Shown: in pieces, positions 16,579 to 24,879 of the stretch | Position numbering within the stretch: position 1 is the stretch's first letter | How the letters are laid out: each line of letters begins with the position of its first letter | DNA from: an uncultured Dorea sp. | GTDB taxonomy: Bacteria > Bacillota > Clostridia > Lachnospirales > Lachnospiraceae | Length of the DNA stretch: 64,000 nt | NCBI GenBank assembly: GCA_910584575.1 | Contig: CAJUBG010000008.1 | Coordinates: 19,942 to 83,941, forward strand | Reading direction: 5' to 3' | Translations under genes and position numbers: made by a program | The notes under the pieces: model-generated | What the model was told of the DNA's origin: nothing | Databases searched by the model: none | Seen by the model: only the letters and a program-made list of their open reading frames with translations

Positions 16579-17328
16579 ATGGAATTGTACAGAGATATCA
16601 GGGGAGAGCTGTGGAAAATGCGGCGCACGCTGCTTATATGGCTGCATCTTGCGGTTCCCGTGTTGGGAATTATCATATTTCTTTTCTATTATTCCTTTGC
16701 GGCATGGAGTGACCAGGGAAAGATATGCGGCTATATAGAGGCGCTTTCCATTGCACTTCCATTGGTAATCAGCGTGGTCTGCGCCATGTCTGTGGAGTTG
16801 GAGGAAAAAGGGCATTTTCAGACCCTTCTTGGTGTGGCAGTGCGCAGAAGGAATCCTGTGATTGCCAAGTGGGCGGTTCTTTTGGGGATGGGATTTGCAG
16901 CCCTCCTTCTGGCAGTTTTAGGCTTTGAGGCAGGCTTTGGCGTCTTGACAGGGAGGGCTTTGCTGTCGGCAGAAAGGTATGCGGTTTTGGCCCTGACTCT
17001 TTGGCTTAGCAGTATGAACCTCTATCTCATCCATCTTTTTTTAAACCTGGCCTTCTCGAAAAATATTTCCCTGTGTGCAGGAACAGCCCAGTTAGTGGTT
17101 TCAGCGCTTTTTTTGACAGGGCTTGGGGAGGGACGGTGGCAGTTTTTTCCCTGTGCGTGGGGTGGCAGGTGGAGTCAATATCTGCTACAATGTTGGATGG
17201 GAAATAGGGTGGTATCATGGGAGTATGTGTCCAAAAACCTGGTTTGCGGCGCGGCAGTCACGCTTCTGTTGTGGTCCGGATTTTTTCTGTGGCTAAATTT
17301 CTATGAGGGAAGACAGTGTAAGGACTGA
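16579..17328 (+). CDS. Lantibiotic-immunity ABC transporter permease (LanG/MutG-like)
   Basis: 249-residue permease starting two bases after the LanE-like gene. The N-terminus ELYRDIRGELWKMRRTLLIWLH precedes the first membrane segment, as in MutG/SpaG proteins; further hydrophobic segments lie near 50-75, 93-120, 130-155, 165-182 and 215-238. MSVELEEKGHFQTLLG is a conserved-type cytoplasmic loop of this family. Its paralogous relation to the preceding gene and its position before a response regulator support a LanG-like role. Confidence 0.82.
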   Translation: MELYRDIRGELWKMRRTLLIWLHLAVPVLGIIIFLFYYSFAAWSDQGKICGYIEALSIALPLVISVVCAMSVELEEKGHFQTLLGVAVRRRNPVIAKWAVLLGMGFAALLLAVLGFEAGFGVLTGRALLSAERYAVLALTLWLSSMNLYLIHLFLNLAFSKNISLCAGTAQLVVSALFLTGLGEGRWQFFPCAWGGRWSQYLLQCWMGNRVVSWEYVSKNLVCGAAVTLLLWSGFFLWLNFYEGRQCKD

Positions 17329-17347
17329 TTCATTAGGAAGGAACGAT

Positions 17348-18007
17348 ATGACGAAAATATTGGCAGTAGACGATGATGAGCAGATTTTGAAACTAATCAG
17401 AAACGCGTTGGAGAAGGAGGGTTACGAGGTGACGGTGCAAAGCGACCCTCTAAAGCTTCAAAGCCAGAAGCTTACGGAGTACCAGCTAATCCTTCTGGAT
17501 GTGATGATGCCTGGGGTAGACGGCTTTACGCTGTGCGGGGAAATCCGCGGCAGCGTGGACTGTCCAATCCTGTTTCTGACGGCAAAGACGAATGAGTCGG
17601 ATATTATGAAGGGGCTTGGCATCGGCGGGGACGATTACATCGCCAAGCCTTTCGGAATCGGGGAATTGCGCGCCAGGGTGGCGGCCCATCTGCGCAGAGA
17701 GACAAGAGAGAAAAAGCATGTGGTGGTTGTAGACGGCGTGAAGTTCTGGCCGAAGGAGAAGAAGGTGCGCTATGGAGAGACAGAGCTTAAATTTACCAAG
17801 AGCGAGTACGCCATCTGCGAGTATCTTGCCATGAACCACAGGCAGGTGTTTTCCAAGGACAGAATCTATGAGCATGTATTCGGGTATGAGAAGGAGAGCG
17901 ACAATTCTGTGATTACCGAGCATGTGAAGAATATTCGGGCGAAATGCCAGAAGGCAGGCTTTGAGCCGATTGAGACGGTATGGGGGATTGGATATCGATG
18001 GAGGTAA
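17348..18007 (+). CDS. OmpR/PhoB-family response regulator of the immunity operon
   Basis: 219-residue DNA-binding regulator. The receiver domain has VDDDEQ, the phospho-acceptor D51 in LILLDVMMPGVDG, the switch threonine in LFLTAKT and the conserved Lys in IAKPFG. The C-terminal winged-helix domain runs from about residue 125 (ELKFTKSEYAICEYL ... VITEHVKNIRAKC ... ETVWGIGYRW). The frame is open from 17303, inside the permease gene, but ATG 17348 has AGGAAGG at suitable spacing. It overlaps the kinase gene and is likely the activator of the weak promoter near 15021. Confidence 0.93.
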   Translation: MTKILAVDDDEQILKLIRNALEKEGYEVTVQSDPLKLQSQKLTEYQLILLDVMMPGVDGFTLCGEIRGSVDCPILFLTAKTNESDIMKGLGIGGDDYIAKPFGIGELRARVAAHLRRETREKKHVVVVDGVKFWPKEKKVRYGETELKFTKSEYAICEYLAMNHRQVFSKDRIYEHVFGYEKESDNSVITEHVKNIRAKCQKAGFEPIETVWGIGYRWR

Positions 18008-19395
18008 AAGGAAAAAAGAAGTCGATTTCATCAGTGTTTTTCAGGTATGCCTGTTTCTATACGGCTGGCGTACTGCTTTTAATTTTTCTTCAGTTCATGA
18101 TTTGGTTTATACTGGACGTGGCAGGGGAGGTGCTTCCGGCCAACCATATGGAGGCTTGGCTTAATGGGGCGGCGCAGGAGATAGAAACAGCGCCGGAAAT
18201 CACGGAGAGTATGCTGCCAGAAGGATGTAGCTATGGGGTGTATGAAAGGGAGGGGAATTGGCTTTATGGTACGTTTCCCTCGGAGGAAATAGAACAGGCG
18301 TGGGAGAAGTATAAGAGTAACAGCATCTATGCCCGCGGGAGAAGCTATTATCGGTTCTTTGTGCGTGATTCGGGGGAGGTTTGCATTGTCAAGTATGAGA
18401 TTGCTACCCGATTCAGGAATGAGTTTTTGAATCATATTTTGCCAAGTCCGGAAGTGCTGATGATTTGTTCCTTTATCGTGCTGTTTCTGATCCATACGGT
18501 TCTTATGTCGCGTCATTTTGGAAAATATATGAGAAGCAGGCTGGCGGTTTTAAGTGAGGTTATGGCAAAAATCAGGAATCAGGATTTGGAATTTGAGGAG
18601 GAGCATTCACAGCTAAGGGAAGTAGATGAAGTCCTGAATTCCTTAAACCAAATGAAGGAGGCTCTTAAGGCTTCCCTTTACAGACAATGGAATCTGGAAA
18701 AGAGCAGGGAAGAACAGATTGCCGCCCTTGCCCATGATATTAAGACGCCGCTTACGGTTATACGGGGCAATGCCGAGCTGATGGCAGAGGGAGAGCTTAG
18801 GGAGGAGGAGAGAGGGTATAATCAGGATATCCTTAAGAGTGTGTTGATGATTGAAGAATATCTTGTGATATTGAATGAGATTTTAGCGGAGGAAGCACAG
18901 GAGAAAAAGTCAGAGGTTCAGAATCAGAAGATTTCCAGCGCCGCCCTTTCTGAGCTGTTTATAGAACAGGGGAGGCTTCTTACGTCCGCAAGACAGTATC
19001 CTATGATTATTAGCGCCCAGGCTCTCCATGGGGAAATCCGGTGCAGCGTAAGCCAACTTCTGCGGGCGTTTCATAATATTTTGAGCAATGCCATGGATTA
19101 TAGCCCGCCGGAGGGCGAGATAGAGGTATCGTTGGAGATGAAAACCCAAGCCAAGGGGGAATATCTGGCAATAACCGTTGTAGATGCGGGGCAGGGATTC
19201 ACGGCACAGGACTTAAAACATGCCACAGAGCAGTTCTATCAAGGGGATGTAAGCCGAAGCAGTAAGAACCACTATGGGATTGGGCTTCATACTGCCGAGA
19301 AGTTTGTGAGAGGGCAGGGAGGGTATCTGGAGATTGAAAATGCAGAAAACAGGGGCGCGAAGGTGAGTATTTTTATTAGAATTATTGATTTTTAG
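17998..19395 (+). CDS. Sensor histidine kinase of the immunity operon (SpaK/NsrK-like)
   Basis: About 465 residues. Two membrane segments (around residues 16-38 and 150-170) flank an extracytoplasmic domain of about 110 residues; then a linker, the phospho-acceptor H246 in IAALAHDIKTPLTVIRGN, the N-box HNILSNAMDY, DAGQGFT and GIGLHTAEKFV of the ATPase domain. A large extracytoplasmic sensor fits detection of an external peptide. ATG 17998 overlaps the regulator stop by ten bases; ATG 17980 in the same frame is an alternative start. Neither has a strong ribosome site, which suggests translational coupling. Confidence 0.9.
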   Translation: MEVKGKKKSISSVFFRYACFYTAGVLLLIFLQFMIWFILDVAGEVLPANHMEAWLNGAAQEIETAPEITESMLPEGCSYGVYEREGNWLYGTFPSEEIEQAWEKYKSNSIYARGRSYYRFFVRDSGEVCIVKYEIATRFRNEFLNHILPSPEVLMICSFIVLFLIHTVLMSRHFGKYMRSRLAVLSEVMAKIRNQDLEFEEEHSQLREVDEVLNSLNQMKEALKASLYRQWNLEKSREEQIAALAHDIKTPLTVIRGNAELMAEGELREEERGYNQDILKSVLMIEEYLVILNEILAEEAQEKKSEVQNQKISSAALSELFIEQGRLLTSARQYPMIISAQALHGEIRCSVSQLLRAFHNILSNAMDYSPPEGEIEVSLEMKTQAKGEYLAITVVDAGQGFTAQDLKHATEQFYQGDVSRSSKNHYGIGLHTAEKFVRGQGGYLEIENAENRGAKVSIFIRIIDF

Positions 19396-19435
19396 AACCT
19401 AAACGGTTATAATTAATGCAAAGGAGGTGCGAATT

Positions 19436-19741
19436 ATGGCACAAGCAACATTTAGTGTCCGCATGGACGAAGTATTAAAAAAACAGTTTGATACACTGTG
19501 CTCGGATTTTGGAATGACTGCGTCTACGGCAATTAATGTATTTGCAAGAGCAGTTGTCCGTGAGCGCAAGATTCCTTTTGAGATTTGCTCACCAAAACCT
19601 GAGGTTACGAGAGAAGGGGCAATGCAGGCTTTTATGGCTTTGAGAGCCCAGGCAGAAAAGGATTTCCCTCAAGGTATGCCTTTGGAGGAAATCAACGAAG
19701 AAATCCGAAGGGTAAGGCATGGAGAGGGGGATTCGGAATGA
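19436..19741 (+). CDS. RelB/DinJ-family antitoxin
   Basis: 101-residue antitoxin. The N-terminal ribbon-helix-helix reads FSVRMDEVLKKQFD followed by FGMTASTAINVFARAVV, the conserved DinJ pattern, then IPFEIC. The C-terminal half (about residues 50-101) is long and acidic, suitable for wrapping the toxin. Start ATG 19436 follows AAGGAGGT. It overlaps the PIN-domain gene by four bases (ATGA). DinJ proteins usually pair with RelE-fold toxins of the YafQ type; here the partner is a PIN nuclease, which is less usual. Confidence 0.88.
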   Translation: MAQATFSVRMDEVLKKQFDTLCSDFGMTASTAINVFARAVVRERKIPFEICSPKPEVTREGAMQAFMALRAQAEKDFPQGMPLEEINEEIRRVRHGEGDSE

Positions 19742-20175
19742 TTTGTTACGCGGTCATAGACACGAATGTACTCGTCTCTGCGCTGCTATCCTACCGCAAA
19801 GATGCGGCCACAGTACAGCTAATCGGCAGACTCATTAGCGGAGAAATCATACCGGTTTTTAGTGAAAAAATTATGTTGGAGTATCAGGAGGTTCTGAACA
19901 GAAAGAAATTCAAATTTGAGCCGAATATGGTAGGATATCTGTTGTCTGCTATAGAAAAATACGGTATTCTTGTGGAACCGTCGGCTACTGGCGTCATATT
20001 GCCGGATATAAAAGATTTGCCCTTTTATGAGGTTGTAATGGAAAAACGGGAGGATGACGCCTATCTTGTGACAGGCAATTTAAAACATTTTCCGGCAGAA
20101 CCGTTTATTGTGACAGCGCGGCAAATGCTTACTATTTTGGATGAGAAAAAAACAGCACAGTATACCGGACTCTAA
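19738..20175 (+). CDS. PIN-domain toxin (putative ribonuclease)
   Basis: 145-residue PIN-fold protein, related to the putative toxin group with a VIDTNVLVSALLS start (catalytic D8). Further acidic positions that fit the PIN metal site are EYQEVLNR (around residue 49), KREDDAYLVTGN (D-D near 104) and the final alpha/beta part. Such proteins cut RNA in a Mg-dependent way and are neutralised by the antitoxin encoded just upstream with ATGA overlap. A shared bidirectional terminator follows. Confidence 0.85.
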   Translation: MICYAVIDTNVLVSALLSYRKDAATVQLIGRLISGEIIPVFSEKIMLEYQEVLNRKKFKFEPNMVGYLLSAIEKYGILVEPSATGVILPDIKDLPFYEVVMEKREDDAYLVTGNLKHFPAEPFIVTARQMLTILDEKKTAQYTGL

Positions 20176-20196
20176 TGCGGATACTATGCTGTTTTT
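20151..20196. terminator. Bidirectional intrinsic terminator
   Basis: Thirteen-base arms (AACAGCACAGTAT with ATACTATGCTGTT, one mismatch) separated by 17 bases that include the PIN gene stop. A T run follows on the plus strand (20192-20196), and a run of A precedes it (20146-20152), giving a T run on the minus strand. It ends both the toxin-antitoxin operon and the activase operon. Confidence 0.85.
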
Positions 20197-20197
20197 A

Positions 20198-20389
20198 TTA
20201 CTCTTTAATTCTGTCAATTTCTGTGAGATTTACCCCTGCTGCTTGTAAGATTGCTTTTAAAGACAGATAATCCTGCTTCAAGCCTTCATATGTTTTCATT
20301 GCATTCTCTTCTTTCGCGTGTTCCATATGCCGTTGGATTTTTTGGAATTGCTCAACAACATCTTTCACGATTTCAATAGTATTTTGCAT
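20198..20389 (-). CDS. Small helical protein of unknown function (63 aa)
   Basis: ATG at 20389 with AAGGTGAG upstream on the minus strand. The sequence (IEIVKDVVEQFQKIQRHMEHAKEEN ... YEGLKQDYLSLKAILQAAG) is strongly helical with heptad-like hydrophobic spacing, so a short coiled coil is likely. It begins 13 bases after the stop of the 1414-residue activase gene and shares its terminator, so it is the second gene of that operon. I do not recognise a family. Length and composition resemble the other small helical proteins in this window, but no residue-level alignment is convincing. Confidence 0.65.
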   Translation of the reverse strand: MQNTIEIVKDVVEQFQKIQRHMEHAKEENAMKTYEGLKQDYLSLKAILQAAGVNLTEIDRIKE

Positions 20390-20402
20390 AGTCTCACCTT
20401 AC

Positions 20403-23400
20403 TTACGTCCCCATATTCTTATTCGCCGTAGAAAGCATAAGCTTAATCCGGTTCAACTGATTCACCTCACTGGCCCCAGGGTCGAAGTCGATTGCCACGA
20501 TATTTGATTTTGGATACCGCCTTCTCAACTCTTTTATGACACCTTTCCCAACCACATGATTAGGCAGGCAGGCAAATGGCTGCGTGCACACAATATTCGG
20601 CGCGCCGCTGTGTATCAACTCCAGCATCTCGCCGGTGAGAAACCACCCCTCTCCGGTCTGGTTGCCAAGAGACACGATATCCGACGCCATTTTCCCAAGC
20701 TCTCTGATATCTGCCGGAGGGTCGAAATGCCTGCTCTCCTTAAATGCCTTTTTAGCCGGCGCGCGGAACCATTCCAGGGCCTTGATGCCAAGGTTCCCGA
20801 CGGTGGCCTTGGATTTTTTCATACCCAGATGGGACACCTTAAAGTTCTGGTTATAGAAGCAGTACAAAAGGAAGTCCAGAAGGTCCGGCACCACCGCCTC
20901 TGCGCCTTCGCTTTCCAGTAACTCCACCAGATAGTTGTTGGCGGCAGGAAGGAATTTGACAAGAATCTCTCCCACCACGCCCACACGGGGTTTCTTTATA
21001 TCTAAAAGCTCAATGTTTTGGTCGAAATCTTCAATAATCTCTTTGCAGAGCCGTTTGAACCGGTGTCTGGAGGGATATCCATGCGACAAGAATTCCTTGC
21101 AGACCCCCACCCATTTTTCATGCATGGCGTCGGCAGAGCCTTTGACCGCCTCATAGGGGCGGATGCGGTACACGCATTTCATGAAGATATCTCCCAACAC
21201 GACTGCATATATACCGCGCATGATAAGGCGCGGCGTCAGCTTAAAGCCGGGATTGCCCTCAAGCCCGCTTAAATTTGCAGAGATAACCGGTATATGCTCG
21301 TATCCGGCTTTCTTAAGCGCCCTGCGGATGAACCCGATATAGTTGGAGGCTCGGCACCCGCCGCCGGTCTGGCTGATAATCACGGCAATCTTATCCGTAT
21401 CATATCTGCCGGACAGGATGGCGTCCATAATCTGTCCCACCACCATCAGGGAAGGATAGCAGGCGTCGTTATTGACATACTTAAGTCCCACGTCCACTGC
21501 CTGCTTGTTGTCGTTGGGAAGAATCTCAATGTTGTATCCCGAAGCCGCGAAAGCAGGCGCCAGCAAATCGAAATGAATCGGCGACATCTGGGGGCAGAGG
21601 ATGGTGTAGTCCTTTCTCATCTCCTGGGTAAAAGGAACTTTGTTGACAGCAGAGGATTGGATGGTTCGTTTCTCATTGCGCTTCTCCCTTACACGAATCG
21701 CGGCCAAAAGAGAGCGCACCCGAATTCTGGCGGCGCCTAAGTTATTCACCTCGTCGATTTTCAGAGAGGTGTAGATTTTGTCGGAATCGTTGAGGATGGA
21801 GGCCACCTGGTCTGTGGTGACGGCGTCCAGTCCGCAGCCGAAGGAATTAAGCTGGATTAAGTCCAGATTGTCCGTGGTCTTAACATAGTTGGCCGCCGCA
21901 TAAAGCCTGGAATGGTACATCCACTGGTCCATCACATTTAACGGATGCTCGGCAGGGTGCAGATGGGAAATAGAATCCTCTGTCAGCACCGCTATATTGT
22001 AGGAGTTGACAAGCTCAGGAATTCCGTGGTTTACCTCAGGGTCGATGTGGTAGGGGCGTCCGGCAAGAACGATTCCACGGTTGCCGGTACGGTTCAGGAA
22101 TTCAATGGTTTCCTCACCCTTCTTCTTCATATCCTCACGGCACGCTAAAAGCTCATTCCACGCCGTATGTACGGCAGAACGGATATCTGACGCCGGTATG
22201 GAAAATTTTTCAGACAATTCCTCCACCAGACGGTAGGAAACCGTCTCCTCGCTCTCAAGGGACAGGAAGGGATGGAGGAAGTCCACCTCGCCGTTTACGA
22301 TGGCGTCGATATTATTCTTGATATTCTCCGGATAGGAGGTAACAATAGGGCAGTTGTAGTGATTATTAGCCTCCTGAAACTCATTTCTCTCATAAGGAAT
22401 ACTAGGGTAAAAGATACGGTGTATTCCCTGGTTAATCAGCCATTGTACATGGCCGTGGGCCAGCTTGGCCGGATAGCACTCAGACTCACTGGGGATGGAT
22501 TCTATCCCAAGCTCATAAATCTTACGGGTCGAGGCAGGGGATAATACCACCTGGAAGCCAAGGGTATGGAAAAATGTAAACCAGAAGGGATAGTTCTCAT
22601 ACATATTCAGCACTCGTGGGATGCCGATGACGCCCCTTGTGGCCTCGTAGCCCTCCAGGGGGGTATAGTCAAAATACCGATGCAGCTTGTATTCAAACAG
22701 GTTAGGAAGCTTGTTGTCTGACTTTTCCTTTCCAAGCCCCCGTTCACAGCGGTTTCCGGTGATGAACCTTCTTCCGCCGCTGAAATGGTTGATGGTTAAG
22801 CGGCAATTGTTGGTACAGCCCTTGCATTTCGCCATGGTGGTGGAATATTCAAGAGCCTCGATCTCCTCGATGGAGAGCATAGTCGTCCCCTGACAGTCCA
22901 TATAACGCTCGCGGGCAATGAGAGCAGCGCCGAAAGCGCCCATGATTCCGGCAATATCCGGACGGATGGCCTCGCAGCCAGCAATTTTCTCAAAGCTTCT
23001 TAACACCGCGTTATTATAAAATGTCCCTCCCTGCACCACGATATGGTTTCCAAGCTCAGAAGCGTCGGATACCTTAATCACTTTGAACAGGGCGTTTTTA
23101 ATGACAGAATAGGCAAGGCCGGCGGAAATATCCGAAACCTCGGCTCCCTCCTTTTGCGCCTGCTTGACCTTTGAGTTCATGAATACCGTACAGCGCGTGC
23201 CAAGGTCAATCGGGTTATGGGCAAACAGAGCCTCATGTGCAAAGTCCTCCACAGAGTAATTGAGAGACTTGGCAAAGGTCTCGATGAAAGAGCCGCAGCC
23301 TGACGAGCAGGCTTCGTTGAGCAGCACATTGTCAACGGTCTGGTTCTTAATCTTGATACATTTCATGTCCTGGCCGCCGATATCCAGGATACAGTCCACA

Positions 23401-24647
23401 TCCGGCTCAAAATAAGAAGCAGCATAGTAGTGGGAGACTGTCTCCACCTCCCCTTCGTCCAGAAGAAGGGCAGACTTAATCAGCGCCTCCCCGTAGCCGG
23501 TAGAGCAGGAGTGGACGATTTTTACACCCTCCGGAAGTTTGCTGTAAATATCCTTGATGGCAGTAATGGTGGTTCCAAGGGGGTCTCCCTCGTTGTTGTG
23601 ATAGAAGGAGTACAGCAAGGTCCCGTCATCCCCGACTAAAGCGGCCTTCGTAGTGGTAGAGCCGGCGTCAATCCCAAGGAACGCTTTGCCGGTATAGCTT
23701 GCCAGGTCTTTAACCGGAACCTGGTGTCTGGCGTGGCGTTTTTCAAACGCGTGAAAATCCGCCTCACTGGTAAACAGAGGCTCCATCCGGTCAACCTCGA
23801 ATTCCATCTTAATCCGTTTCTCTAAGCGGCTCTGCATCTCCTGTAAGGAAACCTGCCTGCCGCCTTTGGAATTCATGGCAGAGCCGATTGCCGCAAACAG
23901 ATGAGAGTGGTTTGGGGCAATGGTATGTTTGTCATCCAGTTTAAGGGTTCGGACAAATGCCTCCTTCAATTCGGAGAGGAAATGTAAGGGGCCGCCTAAG
24001 AAAGCAACATGGCCACGGATTGGTTTGCCGCAGGCAAGGCCGCTGATGGTCTGGTTTACCACCGCCTGAAAAATAGAGGCGGCAAGGTCCTCCTTTGAAG
24101 CGCCGTCGTTGATTAGCGGTTGGATATCGGATTTGGCAAATACTCCGCACCTTGCGGCAATGGAGTAGAGAGACTGGTAATTCTTCGCGTATTCGTTAAG
24201 CCCCGACGCGTCCGTCTGAAGAAGGGAGGCCATCTGGTCGATAAAAGAGCCGGTACCGCCGGCGCAGACGCCGTTCATGCGCTGTTCCACGTTACCGCCT
24301 TCAAAGTAAATGATCTTTGCGTCCTCGCCGCCCAGCTCGATAGCAACATCAGTCTGGGGCGCGTAGTCCTGAAGGGCCGTGGAGACGGCGATGACCTCCT
24401 GGACGAAGGGAACGTCTAAGTGTTTTGCCAGGGTCAGCCCGCCTGAGCCGGTGATGACCGGAGAGGCGTAGATTCCCCCTAATTTATAGATTGCCCGTCC
24501 CAGAAGGTCAGACAAAGTTTCCTGAATATTAGCATAATGCCTTTCGTAGTCGGAAAAGGCGACATCGTTATCCTTGTCGAGTATAGCGATTTTCACAGTG
24601 GTTGAACCGATGTCAATGCCCAGTGTATACAATTCGTTTTTACTCAT
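20403..24647 (-). CDS. Large acyl-CoA dehydratase activase-related protein (BadF/BcrA-type ATPase fusion)
   Basis: 1414 residues. Two ASKHA-fold ATPase domains lie in tandem: the first starts LGIDIGSTTVK (residues 9-19) with cluster-type cysteines C128 (NGVCAGGTGSF) and C167 (AARCGVF); the second starts FLGIDAGSTTTK (about 323) with NEACSSGCGSF and LGTRCTVFMNSK. A cysteine-rich CKGCTNNCRL segment follows, then a DUF2229-type region (IGIPRVLNMYENYPFW) and an HgdB-like C-terminal part (CPQMSPIHFDLL, NNDACYPSLMVVGQI, SQTGGGCRASNY). Activases of this kind use ATP to drive low-potential electrons into a dehydratase. This fused form is widespread in Clostridia, but its substrate is not known to me. 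RBS AAGGAGTG precedes the ATG. Confidence 0.85.
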   Translation of the reverse strand: MSKNELYTLGIDIGSTTVKIAILDKDNDVAFSDYERHYANIQETLSDLLGRAIYKLGGIYASPVITGSGGLTLAKHLDVPFVQEVIAVSTALQDYAPQTDVAIELGGEDAKIIYFEGGNVEQRMNGVCAGGTGSFIDQMASLLQTDASGLNEYAKNYQSLYSIAARCGVFAKSDIQPLINDGASKEDLAASIFQAVVNQTISGLACGKPIRGHVAFLGGPLHFLSELKEAFVRTLKLDDKHTIAPNHSHLFAAIGSAMNSKGGRQVSLQEMQSRLEKRIKMEFEVDRMEPLFTSEADFHAFEKRHARHQVPVKDLASYTGKAFLGIDAGSTTTKAALVGDDGTLLYSFYHNNEGDPLGTTITAIKDIYSKLPEGVKIVHSCSTGYGEALIKSALLLDEGEVETVSHYYAASYFEPDVDCILDIGGQDMKCIKIKNQTVDNVLLNEACSSGCGSFIETFAKSLNYSVEDFAHEALFAHNPIDLGTRCTVFMNSKVKQAQKEGAEVSDISAGLAYSVIKNALFKVIKVSDASELGNHIVVQGGTFYNNAVLRSFEKIAGCEAIRPDIAGIMGAFGAALIARERYMDCQGTTMLSIEEIEALEYSTTMAKCKGCTNNCRLTINHFSGGRRFITGNRCERGLGKEKSDNKLPNLFEYKLHRYFDYTPLEGYEATRGVIGIPRVLNMYENYPFWFTFFHTLGFQVVLSPASTRKIYELGIESIPSESECYPAKLAHGHVQWLINQGIHRIFYPSIPYERNEFQEANNHYNCPIVTSYPENIKNNIDAIVNGEVDFLHPFLSLESEETVSYRLVEELSEKFSIPASDIRSAVHTAWNELLACREDMKKKGEETIEFLNRTGNRGIVLAGRPYHIDPEVNHGIPELVNSYNIAVLTEDSISHLHPAEHPLNVMDQWMYHSRLYAAANYVKTTDNLDLIQLNSFGCGLDAVTTDQVASILNDSDKIYTSLKIDEVNNLGAARIRVRSLLAAIRVREKRNEKRTIQSSAVNKVPFTQEMRKDYTILCPQMSPIHFDLLAPAFAASGYNIEILPNDNKQAVDVGLKYVNNDACYPSLMVVGQIMDAILSGRYDTDKIAVIISQTGGGCRASNYIGFIRRALKKAGYEHIPVISANLSGLEGNPGFKLTPRLIMRGIYAVVLGDIFMKCVYRIRPYEAVKGSADAMHEKWVGVCKEFLSHGYPSRHRFKRLCKEIIEDFDQNIELLDIKKPRVGVVGEILVKFLPAANNYLVELLESEGAEAVVPDLLDFLLYCFYNQNFKVSHLGMKKSKATVGNLGIKALEWFRAPAKKAFKESRHFDPPADIRELGKMASDIVSLGNQTGEGWFLTGEMLELIHSGAPNIVCTQPFACLPNHVVGKGVIKELRRRYPKSNIVAIDFDPGASEVNQLNRIKLMLSTANKNMGT

Positions 24648-24663
24648 AATAACACTCCTTTAT

Positions 24664-24681
24664 GGCTGTCTTATTACAGCC
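24664..24681 (-). promoter_or_regulatory. Short hairpin in the activase leader
   Basis: GGCTGT/ACAGCC arms with a 6-base loop lie directly upstream of the ribosome site of the large activase gene, downstream of its promoter. It may influence translation; nothing more can be said. Confidence 0.35.
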
Positions 24682-24687
24682 TGTAAC

Positions 24688-24716
24688 ATTATACGACAAA
24701 TTTTTTAAAATAACAA
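24688..24716 (-). promoter_or_regulatory. Promoter of the activase operon
   Basis: Minus strand TTGTTA (24716-24711), 17-base spacer, TATAAT (24693-24688). Good housekeeping-sigma match about 40 bases before the ATG at 24647. Confidence 0.75.
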
Positions 24717-24767
24717 TTAAGAAAATGCTATAGAAATATAAAAAAGTTGTAAAGTTCCATAGCAGAA

Positions 24768-24796
24768 TTGACAAACAGTGCGTAAAACGGTAGAAT
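24768..24796 (+). promoter_or_regulatory. Promoter of the pseudo-rhomboid gene
   Basis: TTGACA (24768-24773), 17-base spacer, TAGAAT (24791-24796). It gives a leader of about 75 bases to ATG 24880. Confidence 0.75.
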
Positions 24797-24879
24797 TACT
24801 ACAGTATAAAAATGATGTTAAGAGAGTGTTCAGATATCTTCATCTAGTGTAAAATTTCAAAATTTAAGGAGTTTGTCTT

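Noticed and set aside
20556..24419. Many long open frames opposite the activase gene
   Set aside because: They are shadows of a GC-richer coding strand; none has a ribosome site plus a recognisable domain.
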